From Lepeophtheirus salmonis (lineage: Eukaryota; Arthropoda; Copepoda; Siphonostomatoida; Caligidae): a stretch of DNA of 64,000 bases. The DNA is taken from positions 6,452,422 through 6,516,421 of the forward strand of contig NC_052142.2 of NCBI RefSeq assembly GCF_016086655.4. Direction: 5' to 3'. This document shows positions 12,431 through 23,930 of the stretch, piece by piece. Below the pieces are notes generated by a model. The model was not told where the DNA came from. It worked only from the letters and a program-made list of their open reading frames with translations, and made no database searches. The number at the start of each line of letters is the position of its first letter. Within the stretch, counting starts at the first letter, position 1. The translations under genes were made by a program, and so were the position numbers.

Positions 12431-15400
12431 ATTGCATACATCAATTTACCATACAGCTGGAAGTTACCAATCAGGATATTATAATAGCATATGAGTAAGA
12501 AAGAAAATTGTTACAATCTATCATCACCCAAAAATGGTCCAATGGTTTCAGACAGTCATACACTCATATTTTATTCATGGATAATCTTAATCAGTGTTTT
12601 ACTAAAATGTATAATTATTATTGATTGAGGACTCTGTTGAGAATTTCTGTTGTTATTATTATCGTTAATACAAAGTTAAAAATGATAAATGTAATTAATA
12701 AACATATTGGAAAAGGACTTCTAATTTACTTAAAGAAAAAAAATTTAGATTTGAAAAAATAAATTATTTATTTTTCCTTTGTCATTATATAATACGGGTA
12801 TCTAAGTATATTTTGGATATAATTTTAAAATTCAAAACTTGAAAATGAGTATGAAACAAAAAATAAACGTAAAAGTATGAAATTGTAAACATTATTTCAA
12901 TACTGATATAAAGTTAACATTTTCAACATAATTTTAAAATCTTAAGTGCTGGAGCACATTTCTTTAAAGATAGCTTAATTTTTCTAGATCTGATTTGATT
13001 ACTAATTTGTTGTGCATAATATTTTGTTGTATTAAAACTTGCCAGCAAAATTTCATAAAAAATCCAGTGGACTCATGGCCAGAGGCACAATTATGAGTTC
13101 GTCGCAAGGTTTCCAATTTTCCATGTAAATCTGTTTGAAAAAATCCTGAATGAAACTAGCATTATATTCTTACTTTCCATAGAACTCAGTTTGTCACTTT
13201 CCTCACAACCTAGAATTAGTCTCAATTATTAGACTGTCATCTCGCTTTTATTCCTTTTCTTATACAATATAAAAATTGGAGAGAAAAATACACTAAAGTG
13301 AGGATATATCCTGGATATTATATATACAGGATATAATATTTTTAATTATATCTAATTCACTTAAATCCTTTTTTTTTTTTTTCTTTTTTTTTGTTTAATA
13401 TATACATATGAGTTGATATTAGAATAAAACCATGCAATTGTAGCCAAGCAGTTGTTGTATTGAATATAGCTACAGCCAAGAAGACACATCAAATATAGGA
13501 AGTAAAACCCTCTTCAAAATTAAAGTCAGTGGCATTATCAATGTCATGGTAAAAAATGTCAACTTAACGATTTATAGTTCAAAATAAAAAATGCCTTATA
13601 TAATTGTCTAGTCCTATATTATAACTATTGATAATTCATAAATTTAGTAAGATCGATCTTTATTACAATAATATACTTACACATATACATAAATATAAAT
13701 ATGGCATTTTTGTATAGAAAAACAACATTTTAGCGATTAGAAAAGGAAAAACGGTAATTGCGTTGATGTTTTTCAATAGATTGTCGTGGTCTTAAAATCT
13801 CCCTTTGAAATAGAATTCTTACTTATCTTTAGTGAACATTGTTTAAAAATGCATTATTAAACAAATGCATATGTATTCAAATGAAATTTTAATATTTTCG
13901 TTACACTAATGGTATTTTAAATATAGAAGGTTTTTCTCTTTATAAAAGGAATTCATCTTCTCTACCCCTCCCCCTAAACAACATATAGCAAGCAGCTAAT
14001 GCTAACTGGTGTCTTAGTTTAGAAATAACATTAGTCTCACTCCTGTCTTTTTCTTGTACTTTAAAAAGATTATATTTCTAATTACTTATGAAAAAGAACA
14101 CAAGATTTGTTTTTTCCTTGTCATTAACTCCTTGCACTCATTTCCTTCATTTTAGATTTAGTATTCATTGAATAATTAGATTCCAATGGGAGTTCCTATC
14201 TTTCCTTGTGTCACTTAACCCTTTCATAATTTCCTTATGCTTACTTAACCTCTAGAAAAATTAAGAATAATATTTTTATTATTGTAATTGTACAGGTCCC
14301 AGCTTCCCCTCCCTGTCTCAGAAAAATCAAAAAGGAAAAAAAAATTACGAGTGCACGCATCTAGGCCTCACCCTTTTGAAAATCTTGGCTATGACTGAAG
14401 ATTGACATCAAGGAAATAAAGAACGGCAAAAGGAAAACAAAAAAGCTTCTTGAAGGCAAACCTATAAAGCAAGTAGCAAAACAATGATCTACAGCAGCTT
14501 TATTTAGGGCTCCTACGCTATTTATTTCTGTTTCACCTCCAAGAATGCTTCCATCCTTTATCCTCCGTTTTTCCACTCATATAAAAGTTATTTCCAAAAT
14601 ATCCAATGTTCAGGTCCTTCAATTCAGATAAGGGGAGTTTATTTTCTGAGCTGAATAAAAGTAGTTCATAATAATGTGTGTTTTTAAATGAAATATCAAA
14701 CGACTTCTTTTAAAATTCTAATAAGGATTTTCCGAAAATTTTGGCTATAATGTTATCCGGAGAGTTTAAGCTCAAACCGCCCGTACTCCTTAGAACTTCC
14801 AATCGTTTCATATTTTCTTTGGGAACCAACATTCTTCAAATCTATTAAAATCTTGTACCGATTCTTAAAATTATCTTCCAGTCACCTGTCAGGTAATAAA
14901 TGAACGTTGCACTCATAGAAATTCCATTAACATACTCGTTTGTTTGAGTTTCAGCTTGAAGCTATGATTATTCTGGCATGTTTTTCGATCTTTTATTCAA
15001 AAAATGTCGTATCGGTGCTTGATTTTTTAATGATATTCTCAACTGCTAGACAGAGTCAACCCCTGCATAGGCTCCCTCTGATTCCAAAAAAAAACCAAAA
15101 AAACTTTCGTTATAATATTTAAAATCAATCTTGCTTTGTCGATTTTCCAGGCACATTTCTTCCTGAACATCTCTTTCTTAAGTCGTAAGCAAGTTTTTTT
15201 CTGATTCGTCCTCTATGAAGATATAGTTGTCGTTAGAATAGAATTGACTGGAAAAAAAATTCCCACCAAATTATAAACCTAATTTTTTTTATTATTAACT
15301 TTGTCCATCAAAGGTATTTATATGAATTAAAAAGATATGAAGATAAAGGATTACCTTCATGAGCATCTCCTTTGCACCATAAATTACTTGTTACTCAACT

Positions 15401-16575
15401 TTGTATATATACAATGAAGGCAGGCCGATTAATTCATAGGTGCACGCCTATAATAGTATCTACTATTAAAATATTTCGAAAGGTCAGTCCCAGTTTTTCC
15501 TTGCAGCCAAAATCACTCAACCTATCGACTAAAAAGTAAGTACTAAGTAGTACTTCTTTTTTTCTTTTTTTTTACGTAAGGAAGTGAGTGTTTGTGCTGT
15601 GTAGTGAAAAATAAATAAGCCTAGTTATTATGGGTTTTATTTCCTATACTTTGTCAAAAAGTGAACATAAGTGCCATGGGGTCCCTCTGAACATCAAGCA
15701 TTGATCTACCCTTCAAGGGTGAAGGGATTCTTCTCTTCTCATTATTATGCGTTTGATTCAACACCCTCTTTTCGCAGGTGATAATTGATTTGGTGATATG
15801 GAGGATCCTTAAAAAAGTAACTTGGATACAATTATTACGGCTGACTTGCATCTAAAACTTAAAAAGGCAGATACTACTGAAAACAGAATGAGGAATCGAA
15901 AAGCGTCCTTAGCAATGAAGAAAATTATGATGGATAAAAAATTATTGATAGTCCAGCTGTATTTGAAAATGACAACTTAGACACATTTTCTACTAATACA
16001 CGAAATAATAAGAAAGTCACTTCCAGATTCGACCTATACCCTTTAAAGAAACAGTGGATGCTATCAACTAGTGGAATTTCAAGTAATTCCTTATTTAATA
16101 TAATTTCATCTAACCATACAAACCACATTTGAAATGATAAATAAGAGACCGAAACGTAAGAAATTGAGACTCAACAGTTATATCTTAATTAATTTATATC
16201 GTCATAGATAAATGCTTAATGTCATTACTAATACCAGAACTCACCTAAAACAATCTTCTATATTGAATGAAATAGAAAGTATGGAAAATGCCTGGAAGAA
16301 GATTGCAATTGACTACTCAATAAGAGAAGAAGTCTAAAGAAAAGTAAAATACTTAACATAATCAAAATGTCATAATCATAATCATTAAAATTAAAAATGC
16401 TATAAGTCTTGTTATAGATAAAAAAATTTTGAGACACCAGTTCACAAATAAAATTTAGAAAATAGAACTGGCAGGAAAAAGCAAAGATTTATAAATAGAA
16501 TCGAAAAGAGAAAAAAAAATTATTGGTCTGGACGATGGAATATACGACTCTGATAATAAATTGGAGAAAACCCCT
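12431..16575. other. AT-rich stretch without a recognised gene
   Basis: No gene is supported across about 4 kb. A short self-complementary block lies near 13300-13345 (GGATATATCC, then TATCCTG/CAGGATA arms). Poly(T) runs lie near 13372-13392. Around 15940-16130 a plus-strand frame (including NNKKVTSRFDLYPLKKQW) stays open for about 65 codons, but it lacks start, splice context and motif. A minus-strand open frame at 14576-14361 also lacks recognisable features. Confidence 0.4.
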
Positions 16576-17040
16576 TCAATTATCAACGATATAATTATTC
16601 TGCTTGTTGAAGACGGGGTCGACAGTGAATGTTTTTTCATCCAAGATGAAAATCACACGGTTGTCATGATACTTCAGGTCGTTTATATCCTGTTGCGGGC
16701 GAGTCATTAATTGTCTTTCCGTGTACCTCTTGGACTTTCCTCCAGCTGCCTTGATCACCCTAGTCATGGTGGAGGACTTCTTTTTGGCAAATTTGTCCAT
16801 GAACATGATGGGCTTGGCCTCAAACGTCTTCTTGCCCACTTTTGGGATCAGTTTGGGCAGCCTTCCACTACTAGGCTCGATTTTAAGGTGTTTCCCCTCT
16901 TTCATGAGCTTTATGACAATGTAGATGGTGTGCCAACAATCCCAACAATCTTGATAATTTCTGGTGTGCTATGGCAGGTACAAATCAAAGTAGCAATCTT
17001 TTTTGTTCCATTTTTGTTTAAAGAAATGATAGAGGCGACT
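16576..17040 (-). pseudogene. mariner/Tc1-superfamily transposase remnant
   Basis: On the minus strand the segment near 17010-16935 reads KIATLI....HSTPEIIKIVGIV, an N-terminal helix-turn-helix as in IS630/Tc1/mariner transposases. A frameshift follows, and the next frame carries TIYIVIKLMKEGKHLKIEPS and GRLPKL, the usual linker between the DNA-binding and catalytic parts. Near 16625-16590 it reads FILDEKTFTVDPVFNKQN, where the Asp of DEKTF is the expected first residue of the DDD/DDE triad. The copy stops soon after, so the second and third catalytic residues are absent. It is a 5' half with a frameshift and is inactive. Confidence 0.7.
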
Positions 17041-17684
17041 GTAATAGCTCATTCAAAAGCTTAAAAGTTAGCTCTTACTTGAAACATCGGATATTTCAGA
17101 ATTACGATCACAATACCTCAAAGAATTAATCTATAGGAGTTTTACATCATTTTGCACGATCCTTGGAGGATTTGAGATTTTGAATTTTAGACGTATAATG
17201 GAGGGTACTTGAGGCAGAATGGATTTTTAAATGTCTAAAAAAAACAAGATTTATGGAACATCTTAGTACCTCTCGAGTCTTCGACTAGACTCATGCTAAT
17301 TCTGGCCTACAACCAATCATGTGGTATCTTATAAGTTACACATTTTTGCGTTCTCTTCTTTGTGATGTACAATTGACTCTACAGGAGCTTCAGTTTTCTC
17401 TCGGTCAAAATTTACCTGAGATAGGCCAAATATTACAGATTCCTGAGTCATTACAAAACATTCTAAATATTTGGTAAATATTCAGAATTTTGGTATATTG
17501 GTAATCCTTGTTTAAAAAAATATATAGTTATTAGTTTTCATGTGATTTTTTTTATCTCCGTGTATTTATTTAGGATTATTGACTGTTTTTTAGGTTATTA
17601 ATGTTTTTTTTTTTTTGTTAAAATTGGACTTAAGTAATTGGTAATTAAAAAAGAAAAGTAAATAAGAAGTAAAAGAAGATAATG

Positions 17685-17788
17685 GGTTCATTTTACAAAG
17701 TATGTTTCGAGGTAGACCGTAAAGGCGCGTTTATCCTACAGGAAACATGCGCCTTTATGGTTTACTTAAAAACCTCTTTAAAATGAAT
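17685..17788. other. Imperfect hairpin (about 100 nt)
   Basis: The core pairs ACCGTAAAGGCGCG at 17715-17728 with the reverse complement in GCGCCTTTATGGT at 17750-17762, around a short loop centred on 17737. Pairing resumes further out: TTCATTTTA near 17687 matches its complement near 17778-17786. The overall fold resembles a pre-microRNA or a small foldback element. It lies about 400 bp upstream of the 18179 open frame. Neither transcription nor conservation can be judged here. Confidence 0.4.
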
Positions 17789-18178
17789 GCAGTAATCTCT
17801 CCTTCTACTTATTTACTTAGTTGATAGGTTGAGAGTTTTTAACCAAAAGGAAAAACTAGGACTGAGCTTTCAAAATATGTATAAAGTAGTTATTTCTAGA
17901 GGTGCCCTGCCATCAGTGAAAGGGTCTTTTAGACCTACTCACCCACAATAGATGTGGTAACCCACATTTTCCTAATTGAAAATTCTGTGAAATAATAATT
18001 AAATTTATCAACAATTATAGAGTTGCGATTAGATTTTATGATCACTTAAATAATGATATTTTAATTATTCTTCTATCATTTAAAATCATCTTTGATGTTT
18101 ATTTATTTTGCATCAATATGGACCACGTAAATAATTGATAATGTTAATCTTAATATTACTAAGTTATTGATTTTACTA

Positions 18179-19075
18179 ATGTCTTTTATTAATTTTCTAA
18201 CTTCTAGCAATGTTAAAGGAAGAAATTTTGATTATATAGGAACCGCAATTACAGTTGCAGTTCGTATCTTGTCCTTTTTAACTGGAACTTTTCAGCGAAA
18301 TAATTTGAACAAGAACGATATTTCACAAGAATTGCTCAACTCATCATTAGAGCCATTGTCATTAGAAAATGTTTCAACAGATAATCATGATCGAGTAAAC
18401 TCGAACCCGGAAAGTTTTGATATTGCAATGGGTACATTGATGGCCTTTGGTGGAAAATATCTTCGACGTACTGTTGTATGGATTTTTGATCAAATTCAAT
18501 CAAATCCATTAGATAAAATAGAAAATAATGCTATTGGAGGATATTTAGAAAGTCTAAATACCAATGAACTTGAGACACTGGCCACAAAAGCAGTTGCAGC
18601 TGGAGCAAATCCCATTAAACTCCAAGAAGCATTTATTACTGCACAAAATACAGGAAATTGGAATGATTTAGAGCTAGAAATTGCATCTGTTTTAGGACCT
18701 GAAGCAGTTGGAGGACAATCAGTTGGTAGTGGATCATTTATTGAAAAAATTATCGGTCATGCGTCATTTTTATTTCAACCAAACTTGAAAAGTGATCAAA
18801 ATTCATTCTTATCAAATAATTCGCTATCGTCAGATCCTGAAAGTGGTGTTTCCGGTCCAATATACTATTATCAATGGGTCCAAAATACGGTTAACCGTCT
18901 TGATAAAATTATTACAAATGAACCAGATCCTAATTCTCCTCAGAAAACAACTTTCTTGCAAAGATTTGTTAAAGAATTTAAATTAGAAAAGGAGGCATTC
19001 ACTTTTCAAAAAAAAGTCAATTCAATTATCAAACTAGTAAATTCATATCTTGGTGACGAAAGTAATAAAAAGTAA
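18179..19075 (+). CDS. Unrecognised protein of about 290-300 residues, probably a terminal or single exon
   Basis: This is the second-longest open frame in the window and far longer than chance frames in such AT-rich DNA. The first ATG is at 18179 (MSFINFLTSSNVKG), giving 298 codons. A plausible 3' splice site (TTTTCTAACTTCTAG, ending at 18207) lies just inside, so the real exon may begin at 18208 and belong to a longer gene. The protein has a hydrophobic stretch near residues 20-36 (YIGTAITVAVRILSFL), which could be a membrane segment or a signal if the ATG is right. A Ser/Asn-rich acidic part follows, then a helical-looking Ala/Leu/Glu-rich middle (NELETLATKAVAAGANP) and a Lys-rich C-terminus. 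No transposon motif or known domain was recognised. Stop TAA at 19073 with AATAAA 31 bp later. Single ORF integrity suggests a real gene; function unknown. Confidence 0.65.
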   Translation: MSFINFLTSSNVKGRNFDYIGTAITVAVRILSFLTGTFQRNNLNKNDISQELLNSSLEPLSLENVSTDNHDRVNSNPESFDIAMGTLMAFGGKYLRRTVVWIFDQIQSNPLDKIENNAIGGYLESLNTNELETLATKAVAAGANPIKLQEAFITAQNTGNWNDLELEIASVLGPEAVGGQSVGSGSFIEKIIGHASFLFQPNLKSDQNSFLSNNSLSSDPESGVSGPIYYYQWVQNTVNRLDKIITNEPDPNSPQKTTFLQRFVKEFKLEKEAFTFQKKVNSIIKLVNSYLGDESNKK

Positions 19076-19105
19076 TAATCAAATTAATATATTCTGTTCT
19101 TGAGA

Positions 19106-19111
19106 AATAAA
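19106..19111 (+). promoter_or_regulatory. Poly(A) signal AATAAA after the 18179 open frame
   Basis: A canonical AATAAA hexamer lies 31 bp past the stop codon of the upstream open frame, which fits a terminal exon with a short 3' UTR. AATAAA is common by chance in AT-rich DNA. Confidence 0.4.
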
Positions 19112-20707
19112 CCTTCACAAAAAAGTACCTCTGATTGCTGCACATATTCTTTAGTTTCCCCAATACTAAAAAAATCATTTCTGGGAACATTTGGATTTAT
19201 TGCAATTCTTAGAACTCTTAGTGTTGGTATTTACATAAAGGATTTTAAGTGAAGAAGTAGCTAGATAAGAATTATCAAATAGAATTAAAGACCGTGGTAA
19301 GAATTTGTACGTGTTGATAAAGTTTAAATTATAACATTAATATATTTAGGCATGGACAAAAAGGATTATTATCCATCACTTTATTAGTGCTAAGACATAC
19401 TAATTATCTTATCAACAATTCTGTAGATTTAAAAATAATAAAGGCACCTACAACCACTGAATTGAAATGTTACTTTTGTATGCCAATTTTATTGAGAAAA
19501 TAATTATTTTTTATATTGGTAATTTATTACGCAATAAGGTCAAAATAAAATAGTGTAAGCCCGAAATAAAATATCCTAAATGAACACAGATTTCCTCATT
19601 TAGTAAAAATGGGTTAATGATAATAATAATATGGAATTGTTAATTGTACGAAATGAGTGTATAAATACTCATATAGATCAACACGATGACCCGAGCTAAA
19701 GTTGATACTATCCAAAACAATCAAATTGTAGTAGGTTTTCTAAGAATATTAAATACGTAGAGGGGACTTCGAATATTTTTATGGTCCACAATGTATTTTC
19801 CATTCGGTAACATATTTTTTTAATGGAAAGCTTCAGTTTTCAGAAAAGTACAGGATGATTCCATATAAGATATGAAAATATCTGATGTTGTCTTGGTCAG
19901 CTAACTTTCGGCTCTAAAAAAACACCCTTACTTGTGCTCAGTATAAGCACTCTTTATCAACAGAATACTAAGACAACTGAAAGCCTTTCTTAAAATAACG
20001 CTAACTTTTTGTACAAGAAGAGGCGATACTTTTTCCTTTGTTTCATTAGAAACATGGAACAAAGAAACGCGATTCATATTAATTAATTAGTATCATAAAA
20101 ATTTGTTTATTTATTAAATAATAATAATTCATCATGGTGTACAAGTATTGTACTCATGGTTATGCCTACATTTCAAACGATCTCGGTGGGAGCTTTACAG
20201 ATTTTCTATAAAATACTCCAAAAACCCGACCAAATGGTATAGTGTTATTCCAAGAAATACTATTTACTAGACACCAGCACGGAATGCAAGACTATACATG
20301 ATCTGTTCCAGGTGGACTGATTTTATTATTGAATCAGTATATAAATCATGCAATAAAGTATAATCACTCCAGCTAAGGTAAGAAATAGCCCCAATTCTAT
20401 GAATATTTTTTATACTTTTTTTTTTCTCTTTTTATTATAATCTAATTAACATTTTTTTTTTTTAAACTATATTAAACTAAACTAGAATAATATTATTCAC
20501 ACACGTTAGCTATTTTCCCTGACTTTTTATGTACGTACGATCCCTTAAGGTTTTTTCCCCACGTCACTCCTCAAAAGTAAGAACGGAAGAGAAAATGGAA
20601 ATTAAAAAAAAAAAAAACACCATGGACTAAGCAATTAGTTTAGCAATCCCGATCACCACATTCCCATTGCATTAAATAAATTCAACGCTGGCTATATTTC
20701 CGTTATT
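19112..20707. other. AT-rich spacer, no recognised gene
   Basis: No coding region is supported. Homopolymer T runs lie near 20418-20462 and an A run near 20605-20616. Confidence 0.4.
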
Positions 20708-21650
20708 CTAAACTCGTCGAGAGCCAACTCCGCCATTTTTGGTTAAGGGTGCACGCCGCTGAAAATGTGCTGCATAGATAAGAGTCTGGAGTCTGCATAT
20801 CACCTTTGACATCAAATAGAGTCTCTCCTTGGTTCCTTCGAAGCCCTCCAGAAACTCATCTGGATCAGGGGTTCGCCTTATTTTCTCTCTTACACCCTTC
20901 CCAACCTTCTCCATCATGCTACTCAGAGTCCCACAGGCCCAGAAAACGTGAGAGGCTGTCTTTACTCGCTACAATCCACACACAGTGCCCGAGCGTCATT
21001 AAAGTGTCTCCCAGTAAAGAAGAACCCTGACGATATTCTATATTACAGATACATTACCTATGGATTGAGGACTGGAACCCAGATTGTCTTGAGATATTGA
21101 TCCGAATTTTCTGTCTACAATATTGCCCTAGCAAACTTGTTTCGGAAGTCGTCTTTTGCCAAGCTAATCCTCATCTTTCTATTGGAGATGTTATATGGAC
21201 TAACTTGCCTTGTTATTGGTTTGAATGTGAATTGTCCGTGTTTATTTTGGACCATAATTATCAGGGGGTGAGTAGTCTGAGTTTTTAAAACATCGTCTAC
21301 CGTTTTCAATCTAAGACATGTTTTTACATTAGCAGGTATGTTTATTTGGAGAAGCTTACTCTCGTTGAGCAGGGCCGCCCTTCCTACCTCGACATAATAA
21401 ATTTTCCTCGTCTCTTTAGATATGCTTGGAATCTCTCTCTATGGTGAAAATTCAATTACTTTTTCGCAAAGTACATTATTCTGTGTCACGGAAATATATG
21501 CGAGTTACCCCACTTTTGCCATGATGACAATAAGATGCTCTTGTGTGTCCCAATATCAATCATACCAAGGCCACCTTAACACTTAGGAGCGAATAGTCTT
21601 CTCCATCCGACCGTTTTAGTAAACTAATAAGTTCCCTCCCTTTCTGCCTC
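20708..21650 (-). pseudogene. LINE copy 1: 3' part of ORF2
   Basis: Minus-strand frames, broken by several stops and frame changes, follow the usual C-terminal order of a LINE ORF2 protein. Near 21600-21520 is GGLGMIDIGTHKSILLSSWQ, a common post-RT segment. Near 21320-21250 is KTVDDVLKTQTTHPLI. Near 21045-21000 is RISSGFFFTGRHFNDARALC followed by VDCSE. Near 20965-20910 is SHVFWACGTLSSMM, giving a Cys/His cluster (C-x2-C...H-x3-C). The last frame runs to 20708 (EFLEGFEGTKERLYLMSK). A second copy at 23931-26590 has clear counterparts (DVLNSYETTHPAI; KYRITSDLYFTRKSILG). No RT catalytic motif is left in this copy, so it is 5' truncated. Confidence 0.65.
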
Positions 21651-21700
21651 CATATTTGACTCTGTGTTTCGTTATAGGCCGAAACACAGAGTCAAATATG
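21651..21700. repeat. Perfect 21-bp hairpin at the 5' edge of LINE copy 1
   Basis: CATATTTGACTCTGTGTTTC at 21651-21670 (plus G at 21671) is exactly complementary to 21680-21700, around an 8-base loop TTATAGGC. It lies where the LINE similarity stops on its 5' side. A perfect foldback there could record a template switch during truncated target-primed reverse transcription, or a small independent palindrome. Confidence 0.7.
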
Positions 21701-22390
21701 AGTAATGTTTGTTTATCACTGGGACGGCTTGTTTTTTCCTTAATTTCTTTTCAAATATTTTCGGAAGAATTGGTCAACAATATTAATAAATGTTTTATAT
21801 TTACATTTTATCTATCTAATTTTATTGGTAATAGTAAATAAGTAATATAATATAACATTTTCGGCTTATTCTTCTAATAATATTAACATATTACTATTAA
21901 ATGTATAATTTAGCGTTTTTATTATAACTGTTTTTGTCTTCCAGGACAGTTCACACACAAATATAAATGGAAATACTTATCGTTAGTTAACTTCTATTCA
22001 ACTTGAATCTGAGTAAAAATATATAAATTTGGTCAGTAAAAAATTTTCTCTCTGAGCAATTAAAAGAAAAGTCTCCCATCTCCCTCTAAGTATTTAGTTA
22101 AACTTATGTTCTATTTAATTTATTAATTATATTTCTCATCAAGTCTTAATAATGTTGTCATAAATTCATAGCCAAAGGATGATGTCACCCCATCAAAGAA
22201 GACAAAGTTTCAGAGTTTTCTCTCGAGACTTCATTCTACCTAACAGATGGTAATACTTCAAATATTATATTTCTATAATTACATAGGATATTATTAACCC
22301 AAGAAGTAAATATAATTTGGTACAAGTTAAGAAATCGATTAATTTAAGATCGTGAGACATTTTTATGGGTATGATCAATTTTTTTTGTTT
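21701..22390. other. AT-rich spacer, no recognised gene
   Basis: No supported coding or RNA feature was seen. Confidence 0.4.
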
Positions 22391-22545
22391 TTTAAAATTT
22401 TACAAAGAATTAAATAGTAAAATGATATCACAATTACTGTATAAATAATTATAAAAGCAATTTGACAATAAAAAACACCGTATGAATCTTAACAATTTCT
22501 CCAGCAATGGAATTCTTTAAAATTAAACACCGTTATTGCGACCTG
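22391..22545. repeat. Copy of the non-coding end next to LINE copy 2
   Basis: This stretch is a direct repeat of about 23931-24097, sharing for example AATAGTAAAATGATATCACA and ACACCGTTATTGC at both ends. At 23931-24097 the repeat abuts the 3' side of the minus-strand LINE copy 2. The copy here probably represents a very short 5'-truncated insertion containing only the LINE's 3' untranslated end. It could also be an independent short repeat. Confidence 0.7.
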
Positions 22546-23930
22546 ATTGACTCATTGTAACATCCTCACGTTATAAGGAAAGATGCAAAATTGAGAGACT
22601 GATCTTCAAATGGCAAGGTATAATGTACGCTTTGAAATACAAGAACCAAAATCTCCCTTCTTTAAATCTCTTCTTCCATAGTGATTACGTTTCTGAGGCA
22701 ATATTAATTCTCGACTTCCTCTCCATCGAAGGGAAATACTAAGAACTGAAATGAAAGTGTTGTTCACGTCGGCTCGCTTCTCCTCCTTCTTTCGTCTTCT
22801 TTTATCATTTTACATTATGCAGTAATACTGTCAGTATCTTTGTGTATGTGATCTGTTGTGTAAGATGAGGAATGAGGATAAATAGTCCAGGCAGTACTTT
22901 AGTACGCTCTCTGAATAGTCTGCAGGACTGGGGAAGAGAAGAGAAGGAATACGTGAAATATTTGGTATCAAGTGTTGTGTTTGTGTGCCTCCTATTTCTC
23001 CTTTTATTTTTTCCCGACTTCTTTCTTTTACTTATATTAAATGAAAATGTATAAAATATGCATGTACATTAGTCCTTTTTTAAAAAAAAATATTCTAACG
23101 ACTTTAATTAATAACTGGAAATTGTTATCTATTTTATAAAATTATAAATATTAGAATTGGATCTATTTAATGTAAATGGATAATAAAAAAATTAAAAAAG
23201 AAAGACATTTCGAATATTTATATAAAAAAAAATACAGATTTGTCTTAAATTCATTTAATAATTTCTAATTATCTTCAAGTAAAGTTTGAGAAAATTAATG
23301 TTTCTATAACGGAACAGTATATTTCATATTATTTACTAAAGGACCTTAGTCATAATCAAAGACTACTTTATGAATATCTAAAGGGATTGGATTGGAAAGA
23401 GTGGACAAAAAATGTGTTTTACTGAAAATTAGTACTTGAAAGCATGGTTGCTGCCTTAGTCTTGCATTACTTTTATGGTTATATACGAGAGATATTCTAC
23501 CATTAATCGTTCTAACAAAACTTGTTTCCTAAATAGTTCAAGCATATGCCCCGGCATAGTTTAATATTTAAGTATATTTTAAGATATATAAGACATATTT
23601 AAGTATATTTTTATTTTCTTTAAAATTGTTTTGCCTCATAATATATTTGATAGTAATTCATTTAGTAGTATTTATACTTATTACAACTGTATACTTCTAA
23701 ATATTTAGATACATAGTAAAAAACTAAGATTTATGTTGACTATCATTGGCTTAAAGTTTATTAATAAGTTGTATCTTTTTAAAACAATCGACCTGGTGAT
23801 TTTTATTTGATTTTTTTAACACGATACATGCTGGATGAATACACACAATAAATTAATCAAAATATGTTTTAAAAAAATAAAAATTACATTAAAAATAATT
23901 AAATAATTGTAAGGAGACTTGAGTTTTTGC
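22546..23930. other. AT-rich spacer, no recognised gene
   Basis: Nothing supported. An open frame at 22872-23054 ends in a Leu/Phe-rich stretch and has no motif or regulatory context. Confidence 0.4.

Noticed and set aside
14361..14576. 71-codon minus-strand frame starting MEKRRIKDGSILGG
   Set aside because: No domain, splice context or partner. The end is a hydrophobic run without support, so I left it out as a likely chance frame.
16711..17064. 117-codon plus-strand frame
   Set aside because: It is antisense to a mariner transposase remnant whose motifs are on the minus strand.
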